Counted from the first letter of the stretch, positions 1 through 12,600 are shown. The stretch: 64,000 nt of DNA from Cafeteria roenbergensis (GCA_008330645.1 VLTN01000051.1:186001-250000); one strand, 5' to 3'. Notes: generated by a model not told the origin, from the letters alone. Numbers and translations are program-made.

Positions 1-3000
1 AAGCAATCGCGGCGCACACTCTGGCTGAGCTCCCAGTTGTTGATCGTCCGAGTCACGAGCTCCGCGGTATCGACCGACTCGCAGAGCAGCCGGATCGCGG
101 TGCTGCTGGCAGTTGCGGGCCGCTCCACAACCCAGGAGCTGATCCGCCAGCGTGGCGCGGCGTCGACTTCGTACAGAGCCAGCCTCGAGCGCAACGCCTG
201 GACGAGCGCGGGCCAGTCAACGGGGTGCGCCCTCGGACCGTGGAGCTGCGCGCGGACCGTCACCTCCACCCCGGGGCAGTCGTGCGCCACCAGCTTCTCT
301 GCCGTTGCGCCTGGGCCCACGACGAGGTGGTTTGCCTGCTCGGTGGACGTCGCTGGCACCACGATGCGCAGCTCCATGAGTCGCTCCCTCGCCTGCAGCA
401 GCAGAGCCTTGACAGCTGCGTCAACCCGCTCGCGGGACGCCACGGGTGCTGACACGCGAAGTGTTGCCGCGCCGATGTCGCGTCCGATGGCCCTCGCTTC
501 GCCCACCAGGTCTGCAACAGCCACGGACGCAAACGGCATGCCAGAGTCCACTTTGACCCCGGACCCAATGGCCGCCTCCATGGCGCGCGTCCGCTCGCCG
601 TCCGACCCGAGCAACTCGCGAAGCACTGCCGCCTCGATGTCATTGTACTCGAGGACGCAGTGCTGCCCTGGAGCGTTGGGCCCGCCCTCGCCGATGCCAA
701 GCGAGTGAACGAGCGCAGGCGACGCAGCCTCCAGATCCGCCAAAGTGCACGGCATCGTCAGGCCCACAGACGTCGTGCCGTTGCAGTGGGCGAGCCCGGT
801 GCACAGCGCATAGCTCGACGCGGCATCACCAGCTCGGGCCAGCGCGGTGTCCCTCCCGGCCCGCACGACGCACCCGCCACAGAACTCGTCGCCGGGGCTC
901 ACCTCGCAGCCGCAGATGGCCTCGGCAGCATCGACCGCTGCCGCACTGGGGCGGCAGGCGGTGCGAGCGAGGGAGTAGCCGGCTGTTGCGTGCCCGGCCC
1001 TGACCACAACGTTCAGCGTCAGCCCCTTGGCCAGTGCGGCCATGAGCTGCGCCTCTTCGCCGGGGAGCCAGTCGAGAGGCCTCGCTTGGCCCGACGCCTC
1101 CGAGAGCACCACCATGCTGCCTCCTGCTCTCGTCGAAGCCGCCAGGCCCGCCCCGCCCGTGCCAGGAGTGCGCGGCACGCTACACTCGCGCACCGCCTCA
1201 ACGATGCGGCTGTGCATTTCGAGCTGCTGCGCCAGCGCGGCCTCAAGCTCGGCGGCTGAGTCCGCGGATAGCCGTGCTGATTCCGCGATGGAGCGTGCCA
1301 CGGTGGCCAAGGGCGTTCCGGGCGACCGCAGCAGCTGCTCGCGAGCCGCGCGAAGGTAGCGGACGAGCATGACGACGTCGTTTTCGTCATCGTGCTGCTT
1401 GGCCAAGTCCGCCATGCAGGCCGGCGGCCGGCATGCCATTGCCGCTGCCGCCTCCAGCACCGCATGAGCGGGGCGTTCACCCGCGCCTACCGCTTCCATC
1501 CCTGTGGCCACCACCATGGCAGCATCCGTCGGCATCCGAAGCCCCAGCAGGCCGAGCAGACGCCCCTTGGCGGTTGCTACGACTGATGCCTCGCCTGGGC
1601 CTCGGCCGAACGTGCAAGCGCCCCAGCTGGCAAGCGCGTCCAGCGCGTGTGCCAGATGCGTCGGCGGCGGAGTTGTCATCCAGTGAAACGCTGCGGGATC
1701 GATTCCGGCCGCCAGCAAGGTCGCCATCGCCTGCGTGAGGTCCCTGGCTAGCACGCCAGGCACGGCGTGCGAGTTCATGGTCTCGTACTGGGCCTTGCTG
1801 TAGAGGTGGATGCACCTGCCGCTGCGGGTGCGGCCGCAGCGGCCTCGGCGCTGCATGGCCGACGCCCGACTGATCATCTGGCGGCTTGGCACCTCCACCC
1901 GCAGCGAGGGGTTGTACTGCACCACATCCTCCTCCCCGGAGTCGATGACTACGCGCAGGTCTGGGATGGTCACGCAGCTCTCGGCCACGCTCGTGGCCAA
2001 GATGATGGTCCTCTTCCTGGATCGCGGATGGATGTCAATCTCTTCCCCGTGGACTCCCTGCATCGTGAAGAGCTGGACCGTGTGGGCCTTTCGGACCAGC
2101 AGCAGCTCAAGAACAGCCCGTGCCTGCTCGATGTCGGCGGGGCTGGGCAGGAAGGCCAGGATCGCCCCACTCTCGAACCGCCCCAGCCGGGTGTGCTCGG
2201 CACTCACAGCGACAGCCACCGCCTTGGCGGCGCTGGAGAAACCATCCGCGAAGCCCTGGTCAATGCCGGTGCTTGCGGCGATGTGGTCGGCCAGCTCAAG
2301 CAGCAGCTTTCTCGGGTCGACGAACACGTCTGCGACTGGGAACATCGTCCCTGCCACGTTGCAGCGCGCTGCGTCGCCCGTGCTCGACTCGGCAGCTGCC
2401 CCGCAGCTGCTGGGGGCGTCTTCCCTTGGGTAGTGCGCCCCTGCGCCGCTTGCCGCCGCGGCGCCACGTGCTCCTGCGCGGCTAACGCTGTGGCCGGCAC
2501 CTGAGGCAGCAGCTGCAGAGAGGGGGTCCCACCCGCCCAAGGCTGACCGCAGGCTGCCGCCTGCCTCAACGCACCCGATTGCGTCACGGACAGACTGGGT
2601 GACGCTGTCGAGAAAGCGAGAGGCAACTGACTCGTCCATGGTCGCGGAACAAATGACCAAACGAAGCGGCGTGCAGCTGCAACGCGCGCGCCTCAGCGGG
2701 ACGGCTGCAGCGGCGTTCCGGATGCGCAGCACCTGCGCGAGGCAGCCGAGTAGCAGGTCCAGCTCCAGCGACCGCTCATGCGCCTCATCCACCACCACGC
2801 TGCCAAACTGCGCCAGGGGCATGGCCACGCCGGCGGAGCTGTCGGGCGCGTCCAAGGAGTCATAAAACTCCCGCAGCTCGCGAACCAGCATTCCGAGCAG
2901 GTCCTTGTGGCTGCTGAACGCAATGCGGGCCTCGGGGGTGATGTCGTGAGAGCGAGGGCCGGTGATGACAGAGACGGCGCCTTCGCTGCAGGCGCCCTCC

Positions 3001-4625
3001 GAGGAACGCTGGCGCTGGGGCCCAGCCCCCGCGCCGCCCGCTGCTCCGAACTGTTCGGTTGCCACGCCGCCTGGCCCAGTGCCCGTGCCCGACCAAATGC
3101 CGCGAACACGCTGGGCAAGCAGCTGGCAGTGGTGCGCCTGTGGCTCGGCGACCAGGACCCGAAAGCCCTCGAGCAGCGCATCCCCGCAGCTCGCAACGGT
3201 GCGTGATGCGAGGACGACAGGCAGAACGGTTGACTTCCCGGTCCCAGTTGCACCTACGATCATGCTGGCAACGGGAGCCGGGCCAGCGTGGGGACGCGGG
3301 CCCTCGGCGAGCCCGAACACGGGCAGGCCTAGCGAGAGACATATGGTGTCGCTCAGCGCGTACACGGGCAAGGCTTCGCGCAAGCACCGAGCTTGGATGC
3401 ACCCCGCGGCTTCGATCGGAGCACAGAGCTCAGGAAGCGTCGCTACGCTCGCCCATTCCGAAGCGTGCGACACCGCCCATCGCTGGGCGGCCGCGATGGC
3501 CTGCGCGAACACGGTGCTGGTGAGCGCCGCCGCGCCTGCCTCACCCATGCGGTTTGCCAGCGCGCTCGCTGTGATCCCGCTGCGCCCGTTGTGGGCCTTG
3601 GTGTAGCCCTCGTCGGAGCTCTCGTCGCTGGCGGCCATGACTTCGCTGATGGCACTGTTGATCCCAACAACGTCTTGGAGCTTCCAAGCCACGCTACCGC
3701 ACGGCGGCGGGCGGCAGACTGGCAGCGTGCTGGAGTCTCCGCCCGCCACGGGATGCCGGAAATCATCCAGGTCCCACGACCGAGGGCGTGGGGCGTGGCC
3801 TGGGATGGGGTCGGCGCTTCGGTCAAGCGGCAAGCCAGCCGGAGGCGCAAAGCGGCGGACTTTGAAGCCTCCCGCGTCCGTGATCTCGCGCAGCGACAGC
3901 ACCTTGCGCCCTTTGGCCGCAGAAACGGCACCGTATGCACGGCTCACTGAGCCTGGCCATCCGACCATCTCCACAGGCACGCCGGCAAGGATGGCGTTGT
4001 GAACGGAACCTGCAAAGGTCAGCTCTTGCTTTTCGACTTCGATGTCGTCCCGCCCGTCGCCTGACACGACTACCAGGCGTCGTGCGCCGTCCAGGGCACG
4101 GAGGTGGGCAATGAACTCCTTCGCAGCCCGTTGGAGGCACTCGTCCGCAGGCCTGGGGCCGCCAACGGCCGCGGCCGGGGGAGCATCCAAAATTCGGATT
4201 TCCGGGCCAAGCGCCTCGCACAAGGCTGCAGGTCCGGCGGGGTCGTCTGCGCGCAAGTGCATGCCCCCTTCCCCCACGATCAGAACCGCTGGAAGGGGAT
4301 CGGACCCGGCTGCCTCTTGTTTGGAGGCCAGCTTCCTTCCGGCTAGGACTTGCAGCACAAACTCGCTCAGGCGCTGAATGGGCGGCATGGTCTGAAGGGG
4401 CCCGCTGGTACCCAGCGCGCCATAGTCTGCAACATCAACAATCCAATCAGCGGGGCGGATCGCGCTGTCGCCGCTGTGCACAACTCTGATCACCGTCAGC
4501 ACAAATCTGTATTTTTGTTTGCGGCTTGCAGGCGTGCCTTCTAGCAGCCCAGCCCGACCAAGGGGAGTCGCGTGCACTCTCCCCAGGCAGCCGCCGCGCC
4601 CGTGCAAGGGATTGGGAATACACTG
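1..4625 (-). CDS. NYN-domain / DEAH-box RNA helicase fusion (partial, C-terminus beyond window)
   Basis: One minus-strand frame stays open from 4625 to the left edge. It carries the SF2 DEAH helicase motifs in order: Walker A GATGTGKS (3254-3231), DEAH inside VVDEAHE (2789-2778), SAT inside VICSATMDE (about 2658-2635), ATSVAES with TIP and DSGEE (about 2000-1935), and motif VI QRRGRCGR (1853-1830). An HA2-like segment follows at about 1740-1400, then a Cys-rich stretch (about 950-830). In front of the helicase is a NYN/PIN-like module: strand IVDVADY (4448-4422), an acidic ADE, VVVSGDGRDD (around 4064-4044) and VEMVGWPGSVSRAY. DEAH helicases unwind or remodel RNA; NYN domains are often RNases, so an RNA-processing role is inferred. 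The start is unresolved: the first in-frame ATG (4388) lies inside the NYN domain and the frame is closed by a stop at 4628-4626, so an upstream exon is likely. The C-terminus is missing. Confidence 0.85.
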
Positions 4626-5163
4626 TTAGCCAGCTGCCGCTGCGCAGGCGCCCGGGCTGGCTGCGATCGCGTCGGAAGGCGCTCGCAGCCAGCAAATCGG
4701 TTTTTCTTGTCCTGCTGATTTTGCTCACCGACGATCAAGCATACCTGCTCCGCGGCGTCGAACGTGGGGCGGCACTCGGGCCTCAGGGCTCGCGCTGTGC
4801 ACCTGGGCGCCCACGCACGCGGGGCGGCCCCATGCAAGTGGCGGCCACGACCCGCGGTTGCGGAGACGGTGTCCGCTTGGCGCGTCGGCCCCTGGGCAAC
4901 TCGGCTTTTGCTGCGCCCGCCTCGCGCGCCGCGCGCAGCGGGAGAGCCTCGACCTCGACCTCGACCTTGACCTCGGCCTCGACCTCGGCCTCGACTGCCT
5001 GGCCGTGAAGGGGAGGGGGAGCGCGTCGTCGCGACCTGCATGGCAAGCTGTTGTGCAGCGCTCGCTCCTTGTCAGATACAGCAGAGCCCGACTCCAGCCT
5101 GGCAGAGCAGCGCAACACTCCCAAGCCAGCCAGCGCCGGCGCCAGCGCTGCACACCGGAGGCC
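4626..5163. other. Divergent intergenic region with probable 5' ends of both flanking genes
   Basis: This spacer lies between the minus-strand helicase and the plus-strand ankyrin gene, so it should hold both promoters and probably the missing first exon of the helicase. A minus-strand ATG at 4728 opens a short Lys/Arg-rich frame, but I could not prove a splice joining it to the helicase. A CTCGAC-type hexamer repeat sits at 4948-4995. I see no convincing TATA box or other recognisable element. Confidence 0.4.
4948..4995. repeat. Hexanucleotide repeat (CTCGAC)n, eight imperfect units
   Basis: Eight consecutive 6-bp units are variants of CTCGAC (CTTGAC and CTCGGC also occur). Read on the minus strand, the three frames give an RG-rich, an RS/RP-rich or an EV-rich stretch. 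If transcribed as part of the helicase leader it could encode an RG-rich tail, but this is unproven. Confidence 0.8.
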
Positions 5164-6042
5164 ATGGCTGCCACGCCCATGAGCACAGACGAAATGGGAA
5201 AGGCACTCTGGAAGGCAGCTGAGCTCGGAGACACGCGAGCGGCTGCGCAGCTGCTTGACGCGGGAGCGCCCGTGAACTGGCAAAACAAGGCGCAAGTGCG
5301 CAATGCGGTTGGCGTTGAAGCTGCTCGCTCGGGGCGGCCATGCTTGCCCAGCTGGCACTGCGCACGCTTGCAATGACAGGGCAGCCCCTTGTCTGCGCGT
5401 CTGGTTTCGCAGTACGGCTACTCAGTGCTGATGAAGGCCGTTTCCTGCGACCAGCCACATGCCGTGCGCCTGCTGCTCGACCGGGGCGCGGACCTCGAGG
5501 CCAGGAACACGGTTCGGACTCAGCAGGCTAGCGAGAGAGTGCGGCTTGCTTAGCCTCGTTGCGCGACATTGGGTTCCTGCTTGAATGCTGACCATGCCAT
5601 GCGCCGACCGGTTCCGCTCGCGCCGCAGTGGGGCAGGAGCATTTCTGAGTCGGCGAAAACAGAGGCCATGCGTGCCATTCTCAAGCACCCGGTCAAGCAT
5701 CTGCAGGCAACCATTGCCGGCCTGCGCGCGCAGCTTGTGGGGAGGCAAAAGCGCAGTGAAGAAGCTCTGGCAGCCAAGCAGGCTGAGATGGACGCGGCGC
5801 TGGCAGCCAAGCAGGCTGAGATGGACGCGGCGCTGGCAGCCAAGCAGGCTGAGATGGACGCGGCGCTGGCAGCCAAGCAGGCTGAGATGGACGCGGCGCT
5901 GGCAGCCAAGCAGGCTGAGATGGACGCGGCGCAGGCAATGGCCCATGCCAGACACTCGGCGACAGCTGTCCGTGCTGACAACCTTCTGCTGCATTTGGCT
6001 GACCGCGTGACAGCTCTCGAGCGAACAGCCATGGAGCTTTAA
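5164..6042 (+). CDS. Ankyrin-repeat protein with C-terminal hendecad coiled coil (three exons)
   Basis: The start is the ATG at 5164 in a good Kozak context (GCCATGG). The proposed exons are 5164-5295, 5413-5538 and 5629-6042, joined by two phase-0 GT-AG introns, giving about 223 residues. Splicing makes a continuous ankyrin pattern: residues ~10-44 (KALWKAAELGDTRAAAQLLDAG), then YGYSVLMKAV and AVRLLLDRGADLEARNT, then a degenerate third unit ending SAKTEAMRAILKH. Without splicing every frame stops early. The third exon is helical and contains five perfect copies of LAAKQAEMDAA, an 11-residue period expected to form a hendecad coiled coil, before a short tail ending at TAA 6040-6042. Ankyrin repeats bind proteins and the coil suggests oligomerisation; the partner is unknown. 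It is convergent with the giant gene downstream. The second intron is less certain than the first. Confidence 0.7.
5296..5412 (+). other. Intron 1 of the ankyrin/coiled-coil gene
   Basis: This 117-bp intron has donor CAA|GTGCGC and acceptor TTTCGCAG|TAC and is phase 0. It is supported because removing it joins VNWQNKAQ directly to YGYSVLMKAV, the expected continuation into the next ankyrin repeat, while reading through gives unrelated sequence and a stop at 5376. Confidence 0.75.
5539..5628 (+). other. Intron 2 of the ankyrin/coiled-coil gene
   Basis: This 90-bp intron has donor AGA|GTGCGG and acceptor CGCCGCAG|TGG and is phase 0. It bypasses the stop at about 5553 and joins the second ankyrin repeat in frame to WGRSISESAK and the coiled-coil exon. 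The donor resembles that of intron 1, but the joined sequence is only a weak ankyrin match. Confidence 0.6.
5767..5931 (+). repeat. Five perfect tandem copies of a 33-bp unit (11-residue hendecad)
   Basis: The units run 5767-5799, 5800-5832, 5833-5865, 5866-5898 and 5899-5931 with no mismatches I can see. Each encodes LAAKQAEMDAA. The identity at synonymous sites indicates recent expansion or gene conversion. Confidence 0.95.
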
Positions 6043-6669
6043 TCGAATCAAAACCTATCACCAATTCCAGCACTCAGCCAACTTGGACATTCGCCCTCAA
6101 TTATGCTCGCCACAACAGAGTCCCGCTTGGCGTACCGCGATCGTCTGTCTTTCTGCTGGGCAGCCCTGCGCGTCCGTCATCATTCTGCCGTTGCTTCGCC
6201 GCTGAGGCAAGGACTTCGTGTTGCCTGGGAGGCTGCAAAACTCCGCAGCGTCCGGCATTGGTCAGAGTATGAGACTTGCAGTCGTTGTTCTTTGGAACCT
6301 GAAAGCTGCCCTTGCGTCCCTCTACTTTCTACCTGAGCGACGAACAGCCAACGTAGAGAGCGTTGCACTGCCAGCGGGCAAAACCACGAAGTGTCACTGT
6401 GCCCGAGAGGCGGTCACGCGTGAGAGCTCAACCGCAAACAACCCCAGTGCTGACGTGCGTGTGTGTGCGAAGCGCCTGGCATGACAGCTTGCTTGGGATG
6501 GGCGGTTTGTGCCGAGGCTGTGCCCGAGCACACACAAAGCCGGCCAACAACAGAACAAGAGCGACTCGCCACGAGCCCTGGCAAGTCGAGTCCAGCCACC
6601 CGCTCCCTCCAGGCTGCCTGCGCGACGAAAAGCCTTGGTCCTGACATGCGCATGCCAGCCAGTCGGCCG
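6043..6669. other. Convergent intergenic spacer
   Basis: This is the space between the 3' ends of the ankyrin gene and the giant minus-strand gene, so presumably both 3' UTRs and termination regions. Its base composition is clearly less GC-rich than the flanking genes. Short ORFs here show no recognisable protein pattern. Confidence 0.5.
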
Positions 6670-9600
6670 TCAGCGCGTTCTTCTTGAGCGCGCGTGCGAC
6701 TGTTCGCTGGCCTGCAACGGAGCCAGCAGCGACCCCACCCCCACCGCTTCCCGCTGCCCCTCCATCACCGGCGCATCGCCCGCGGCGCTGTTGTCCAGCC
6801 TCACATGGACGGCCGCTGGGTGCGCTCTTGCGGCTGCGAGCGCGCCTCCGGAGGCCGCGCCGGCTGCGTGCGCTGCCAGCAGCCACTGGACGCGCGGGTG
6901 GCCCGCCGCTCTGTCCCAGGCGGTGCGGCCATTCACGTCTCGGAGCGACGCATCGCTCCCTCGCTCCAGCAGCAAGGCCACAGCACGCAGCCTACCGGCA
7001 CCCGCCGCCAGCATCAGCGGCGAGACCCGCCCAGCCTCCGCCGACGTCGACACGTCGCAGTGGGCCCCGCGCCGCAGCAGAGCGTGGATCACGAAGGTAT
7101 GCCCGCGCAGCGCCGCTGCTCCCAGCGGGGTCACCCCTGCCCCAGACGTGTGGTTGGGCCGCAGTCGCACCAGCGGCCGCTCCAGCAAGATCGCAGCCAC
7201 CATCACCCCACGGAACCCGCTGCCGCTGCTAGTGCCGCTGCTAGTGCCTGTGCCAGTGCCGCTGCTAGTGCCGCTGTTGGTGCCGGTGCCGGTGCCGATG
7301 CCGGTGCCATCAGCGCCCGTGCCACCGGTGCTGCTGCCGAACGCGGTCGATCGACCAACAACGTCGACCGCACCTTCGGCAGAGCCATCGGCGCGTCCCA
7401 CAAGCGGCTGACGAGGCGGCTTCCCGCCCCACCCCGCGGCAGAGCCCCCAGCCAGCGTGGCTGCCACACGTGCAGCAGGACGGGCTGAAGACACGCCGGT
7501 GGCCATCACCGTCGAATCAGCGCGCGGGGTCACTCGGCCGAGTCCGGCTGCCGGAGCGACGGCGACCACGCTTGCAAGGGCGTGGAGCGACGCGCGCGCG
7601 CTTTCCAACGCCGACCCGTCGGTGGCAGAGCCAGCGTCTCCTGGCCGACTGCTGGCCAAAACAACTCCGGCAGCGCCGCCACGAACAGCGGCACCGCCGC
7701 CGCCACCGTTCCGGGCAGACGAACCCAGCTCGAGCCAAGGCGCCCAGCCAGCTCTGCCGAGGGACGAGGTGACCTCGTCGTGCCACCCCACAGAGTGCAG
7801 CTGCGACTGGTGTCGATGAAGGTCGCTGCCTTCGGTCTCTCGTTCCGCCGCCGGCTGTCGTGCCGGCATCAGGTGGGGGTTCAGTCCTGCTGCCGACCAC
7901 CTGGCGGCAGAGCTGCGATCAAAGTGAGACGAAACGGGTGGCTCTGCCCGGCGCACCAGCCGATGGAGCCTGCCGACGTCAGCTGCGCTCGGCAGAGCCG
8001 ACGAAACCGCTGCTCCTGCCGCCGCCTGCTCTGCCGCCGCTGCTGCGGGGTGCGTCGACGCCTCGTTGAGGCAAGCGAGCAGCAGCGCCCTGGCGGCGAT
8101 GGCTGGGGCCAGGCGGCCCGCACGGGCGGCGACGCGGCTGGCATGCCTCACAGAGTCGCGGGCGGGGTCACAACCGCCGCTGGCTCGTCGCTCAGCAGAG
8201 CTGTGACGTTGGCCAGCCGCGTCGCTCACGCCCGGACCGCTTGCCGGAGGAATGGAGCCAGCTGCCAGAGACGCGCCCTGAGCGACTCCACCAGTATCCA
8301 AGCCGGGGTCCGACGCGGCGTCTGACCCCGGGTCAGCCGAGTCCCCGTCCCACACCGCAGGGAAGAGCGACGCCAGCGAGGCCTCTGCCGCAGCTGCAAC
8401 CGCAAGGTCCGCCTCCGCACTCCTGCTCTGCGGCACCCACACGGCCTGCCTCGCCCCGGCAGAGCGGAAGCGGTTTCGGAAGGCCGACGTCGCATCGACG
8501 GCGGGGCGGTACTCCAGCCCATAGAGCCGCTGAACGTCCCGCAGCGAAATATATGCGCCGTGCAAGCATACCCAGGTGAGGGCCGAGTGACCCTGGAGCT
8601 GCTGGTCCGACACCGGGGCGCTGGCTTCCGGATCGGCCCCCGCCTCGACGGCGGAAAGAAGCGCCGACCAGTCGTGTCGCCGCATCGCGGCCCACAGCCG
8701 CTGCTGCGTCGCCTCACGTGCAGCAGCGGCCCTTCGAAGGGCTCTGCTCCCGGCGACCGAAGTGGCAGAGCTACTCCTCGCCACCGCTACCAGCATCTTT
8801 GTGGCCTCAAATATTGCCTGCTGCGTCTTTGCGTGGGAGGAGCGTTTGCCCGCGGCACCGGAGTGCCTGCCCTGCCTCCAGCCGGCCTCGCCGCGGCGGG
8901 GCCAGACAGCCCAGCCGTTCTCAAGGCGGCCGAGCCGCGCGCCGTGGCCGGCCCCGAACCAGGGCAGGTTGCCCGGACCCAGTCCGTACAGGCTGGCACC
9001 CGCAGCCGCCGCCTCCTCCGCCGCCGCCGGGGTCTGACCCCACAGCGCCGCGCCAACTGCAACCGCCTCTCGCAGCGCGGCGCGGGCAGCAACCGCTTCC
9101 GTGCCCGCCACTGACGCCGCCGCGCCAGCGGTTTCGCCGCGACTGCTCGGAAGCCGCGCGCCCGGCAGAGCCATTTCAATGGCCGTGTGGCGGCGCCGCC
9201 ACCTGCCCACCTCGCCTGCCCGGGCACCAGGCAGCGTCACAAGGGCGGTCCGGCCACCCCACAGGGGCACCCACACGGACGGGTTGGACGTCGACGCAGC
9301 GCGGAGCAACGCCGTGCGAAACCGAGCGCGCTCTTGCACGAAACCCATGAAACCGCTGGAGGCCTCCTCGGCAGCCAGCCCGCCACCGTCGCCGAATCGT
9401 CCGGTGACAATGGATGACGTCATTGATCGCCCAGTGAGCGCGCCGGACGCTCTGCTTCGTCCAGTGATTGAGCCGCTGCCGCCACCGCCGCCGCTGCCGC
9501 CGCCGCTGCCACCGCTGCCGCCGCCACCGCCGCCGCCACTGCCACGACGAAATGAATCGTCGCCTTGCGCATCAGGACGGTCGTCAGCGACCCCTACTGC

Positions 9601-12600
9601 CGAAGAGAGGTCTGACCCCGCCTGCCTTGCCGAGTCAAGCGACCCCACTGCGGCGTGCAACTCCGCGTCGCTCATCTCCGCGTCCTCAATGCCCTGCAGA
9701 GCGAGAGGGGCCCTGTCTCCGCCGGACAGCGTCATGAGCCCGGGCCCAAACGTCGGCATGGGCCCCACCGGCCGAACGTTTTGCCGGCCCCACAGGGCAC
9801 CCACCCCCCAGGCGGGGTAGAGCAGAGCCAGCCAGCGCACGACGCTCTCTTGCGCAGCGTATGACGCCTCCACCGCAGGCGACCGGACCGAGGCGCGAGC
9901 GTCTCTCCAGCGAGTGAGAGACGCGTGCCAGGAGAGATAGGACGCCGCGTCCAGAGCGACGCGCCGGCCCCCGGTGCGGGGCGTCGCAGCGCGTCGCTCA
10001 GACCGCATCCAGTTCACGTGGCCCCACCACGCCTCAATTGCACCGGCGGCGGCACGCCCTGGGCTCACCCACGATCCTTCCAGCAGCGTCGACGTCTCGC
10101 CCGTCAGGCCGGCGGCCGCTCCCCACGGCTGTGGGTCGCCGGCTGCAGACGAGCCCACTTCGTCGGCAGCGCCGCGGATTCCGGCTCTGCCGGGGGGGCC
10201 CCAGCCGGCACCCGCGTCCTCCTCGTCCGATGACGTCATCCAATCGTCGCTGGCCGCAAACGCAGTCCCAGCACCAGCGGTAGAAGCGGCACCAGCGCCA
10301 GCGCCAGCGCCAGCGCCAGCGGCGGACTGCTCAGCTGATGCCATGGACGCGGCCGCGGCTGCCGCGACGGCGGCGTGGTCCTTCCGTAGTCCAACGGATT
10401 TTCCGGCCGTCATCCTGTCAAACTTGAACAGAGCTGCAGAGCCGCCGACGTCCTCAGTGACCCTGGCCGCACCCTCCATGCGTGCGACGTCCTCGGCCCC
10501 GTCCCCGGGCCCAGCTGACACCCACGCCACACCCCAGCCGCTCGCCACAGCACCGGCGTCAGCACCAGCACCGGCACCTGCTGCGCTGGCGAGGCTCCCT
10601 CCGCCGGTGTGCCGGCCCCACGTTACGCCGAGCCCATCTGCAGAGCCGCCCGACGTCGGCACGCGCAGCTCCCGGAGCGACGGGGCCCGCGCCAGTGACC
10701 CCAGGGCCCGCGGCGCAGGCTGGCCAACGGAACTGTCGACGGGTCCCTGGCTGTCACTATCGGAGTCTGACTCCGCCCCTCCGGCAGAGCCAGCGCCACC
10801 ACCGGCGCCGACGTTGGCGCCGTCACCGTGGGCAGGATTGGAGCGGCTTTGAAGGCGGTTTCGCGATGCCGCAGCCCAGCCCCCAGACGCCGACGTCACC
10901 GCCCCCCGCGACACGACAAGCGATCCGGGGGTTAGGGTAGCGGCGCGAGCCCACGGGCTGACGGAGGCTGCCCTGCTCACGCCGGGGCCCAGCCGTGCGG
11001 CGTCAGCTGACGCCTCAAACTCCGCCTCCGCCTCCGCACGCCTGCCCCGGACTGCAACTGACGCTGCAAGGAGAGGGGCCCCCGGAAAACCGGCAGGGGG
11101 GCCTGCGGGGTGGTCACTGGCGAAACCGCCGCGGGTTGAGGAATCGCCGAGTCCAGGGCCGGGCCAGCCCGAAACCGTGGACCCACCCAGCAACGGCGCG
11201 AAACCGCTGTCCCCGGCAAATGCCCCGACGAAACCCGATGCGCGCTCCACAGACGTCGCGCCACCGCCGCCCCCGCTGCCCCCGCCACCGCCGCCGCTTG
11301 AAGCAACACCTGCAGCGGCAGCGGTTGCGTTGGGCCTGATGAGCACGGATGTTGGTCTTGCGGCGCCGATGGCAGCTTCTGCCGCTGCCGCTGCAACGGC
11401 TCTCCGCCTCCGCCTCCGCGCGCGTAACCGCTCACCCTCCCACCACCCAGGCAGCGACTCGGACCCGGAAGCCACGCGAAACCGCACGTCAGCCCCGTGG
11501 GGGTCAGACCCTCTCCGGAGCAACTCCTCCGCGCACCCGGTCGCCCCAACAGCGCAGGCGTAGCTAAACGGCGTATGGCCAGACGCGGCCGGCTCTGCCA
11601 CCAGCCGCGCCGCGCGGAGTCGTTTCTCCGCGGTTTCGACTGCCTCCTGCGCGAGGGACGCCTTTGCGCCGGCCAGCTCTGCCACTTCGTCTGCCTCTGC
11701 CAGCGACCGCTCTGCCAGGCCTAGCTCTCCCATCAGGCCTCTCGACGGACCAATCGCGACGGATGAAACCGCCCTGTCCGTCCTCATTGTGAAGGCGGTT
11801 GCAGTTGTGCCGGGCCGCGACCACCCTCCACGGGACAGCATCCGTCGCGAAACCGCGCGCGAGGGCGAGGCTGCTCGCGAGCCCAGCGTTCGAACCGCCC
11901 CAGTCGGAGACGAAACCGCCGCTGACCGGGGCATGACGTCGCCGTGATGCGCTCCTGATCGGAAACTTGGCAAGGCCGCTTCGTCGCCGGCGGCGGTGGC
12001 CGCTCCGGCGTCGGCACCGGAGCCGATGCCGCTCGGCAGAGGGCGTTGCGGGGCGGTTTCACCGGCCGAAGCCGCTCTGTCCGGCAGGGCGGCCCGCTCC
12101 AAGCCCGCGCCACGTGCGTCGCCGCGCGCAGCCGCGGACACGAGACCACCGGGTCCCGTTGCAGCCATGTCGAAGCGGTCGGGTGGCCCAACCATGGGGC
12201 TGGTACCGTCAGCTGATCCGTCAGCTGATCTGTCAGCTGATCTGTCAGCTGATCCGTCATCGGTCGCTTCATGTGTGGCAGCGCCGTCGAGACCGCCAGC
12301 CCCGCCCTTCACCGCCCCAGCGGTTTCAGCCTCGTCAGCCTGCAGGTCGGTTCGGTCGACGTCCTCCATCACGTGCCAATCACCGGCTCCGCCGTCGAAG
12401 TCGGCGGGACGGCCGATTCGCGACCCAGCCAGGGAGCTCCTCTCACTTCCAGCGGTTTCACGCCGTGACGATGTGGAGGCCCTGCGCGACGCGGGCGAGC
12501 CGGCGGCAGGCACGACACCCGCGGCTGCCGCTTCGAGTCGGCGCCGCGACGCGTCTGCCATGCGCCGCTGTCGCGCGGCTGCCCGGGCGCGAAGTGAGTC

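Noticed and set aside
6043-6669. Possible tRNA or small RNA gene in spacers
   Set aside because: I looked for tRNA B-box-like strings with matching A-box and cloverleaf stems and found none that fit.
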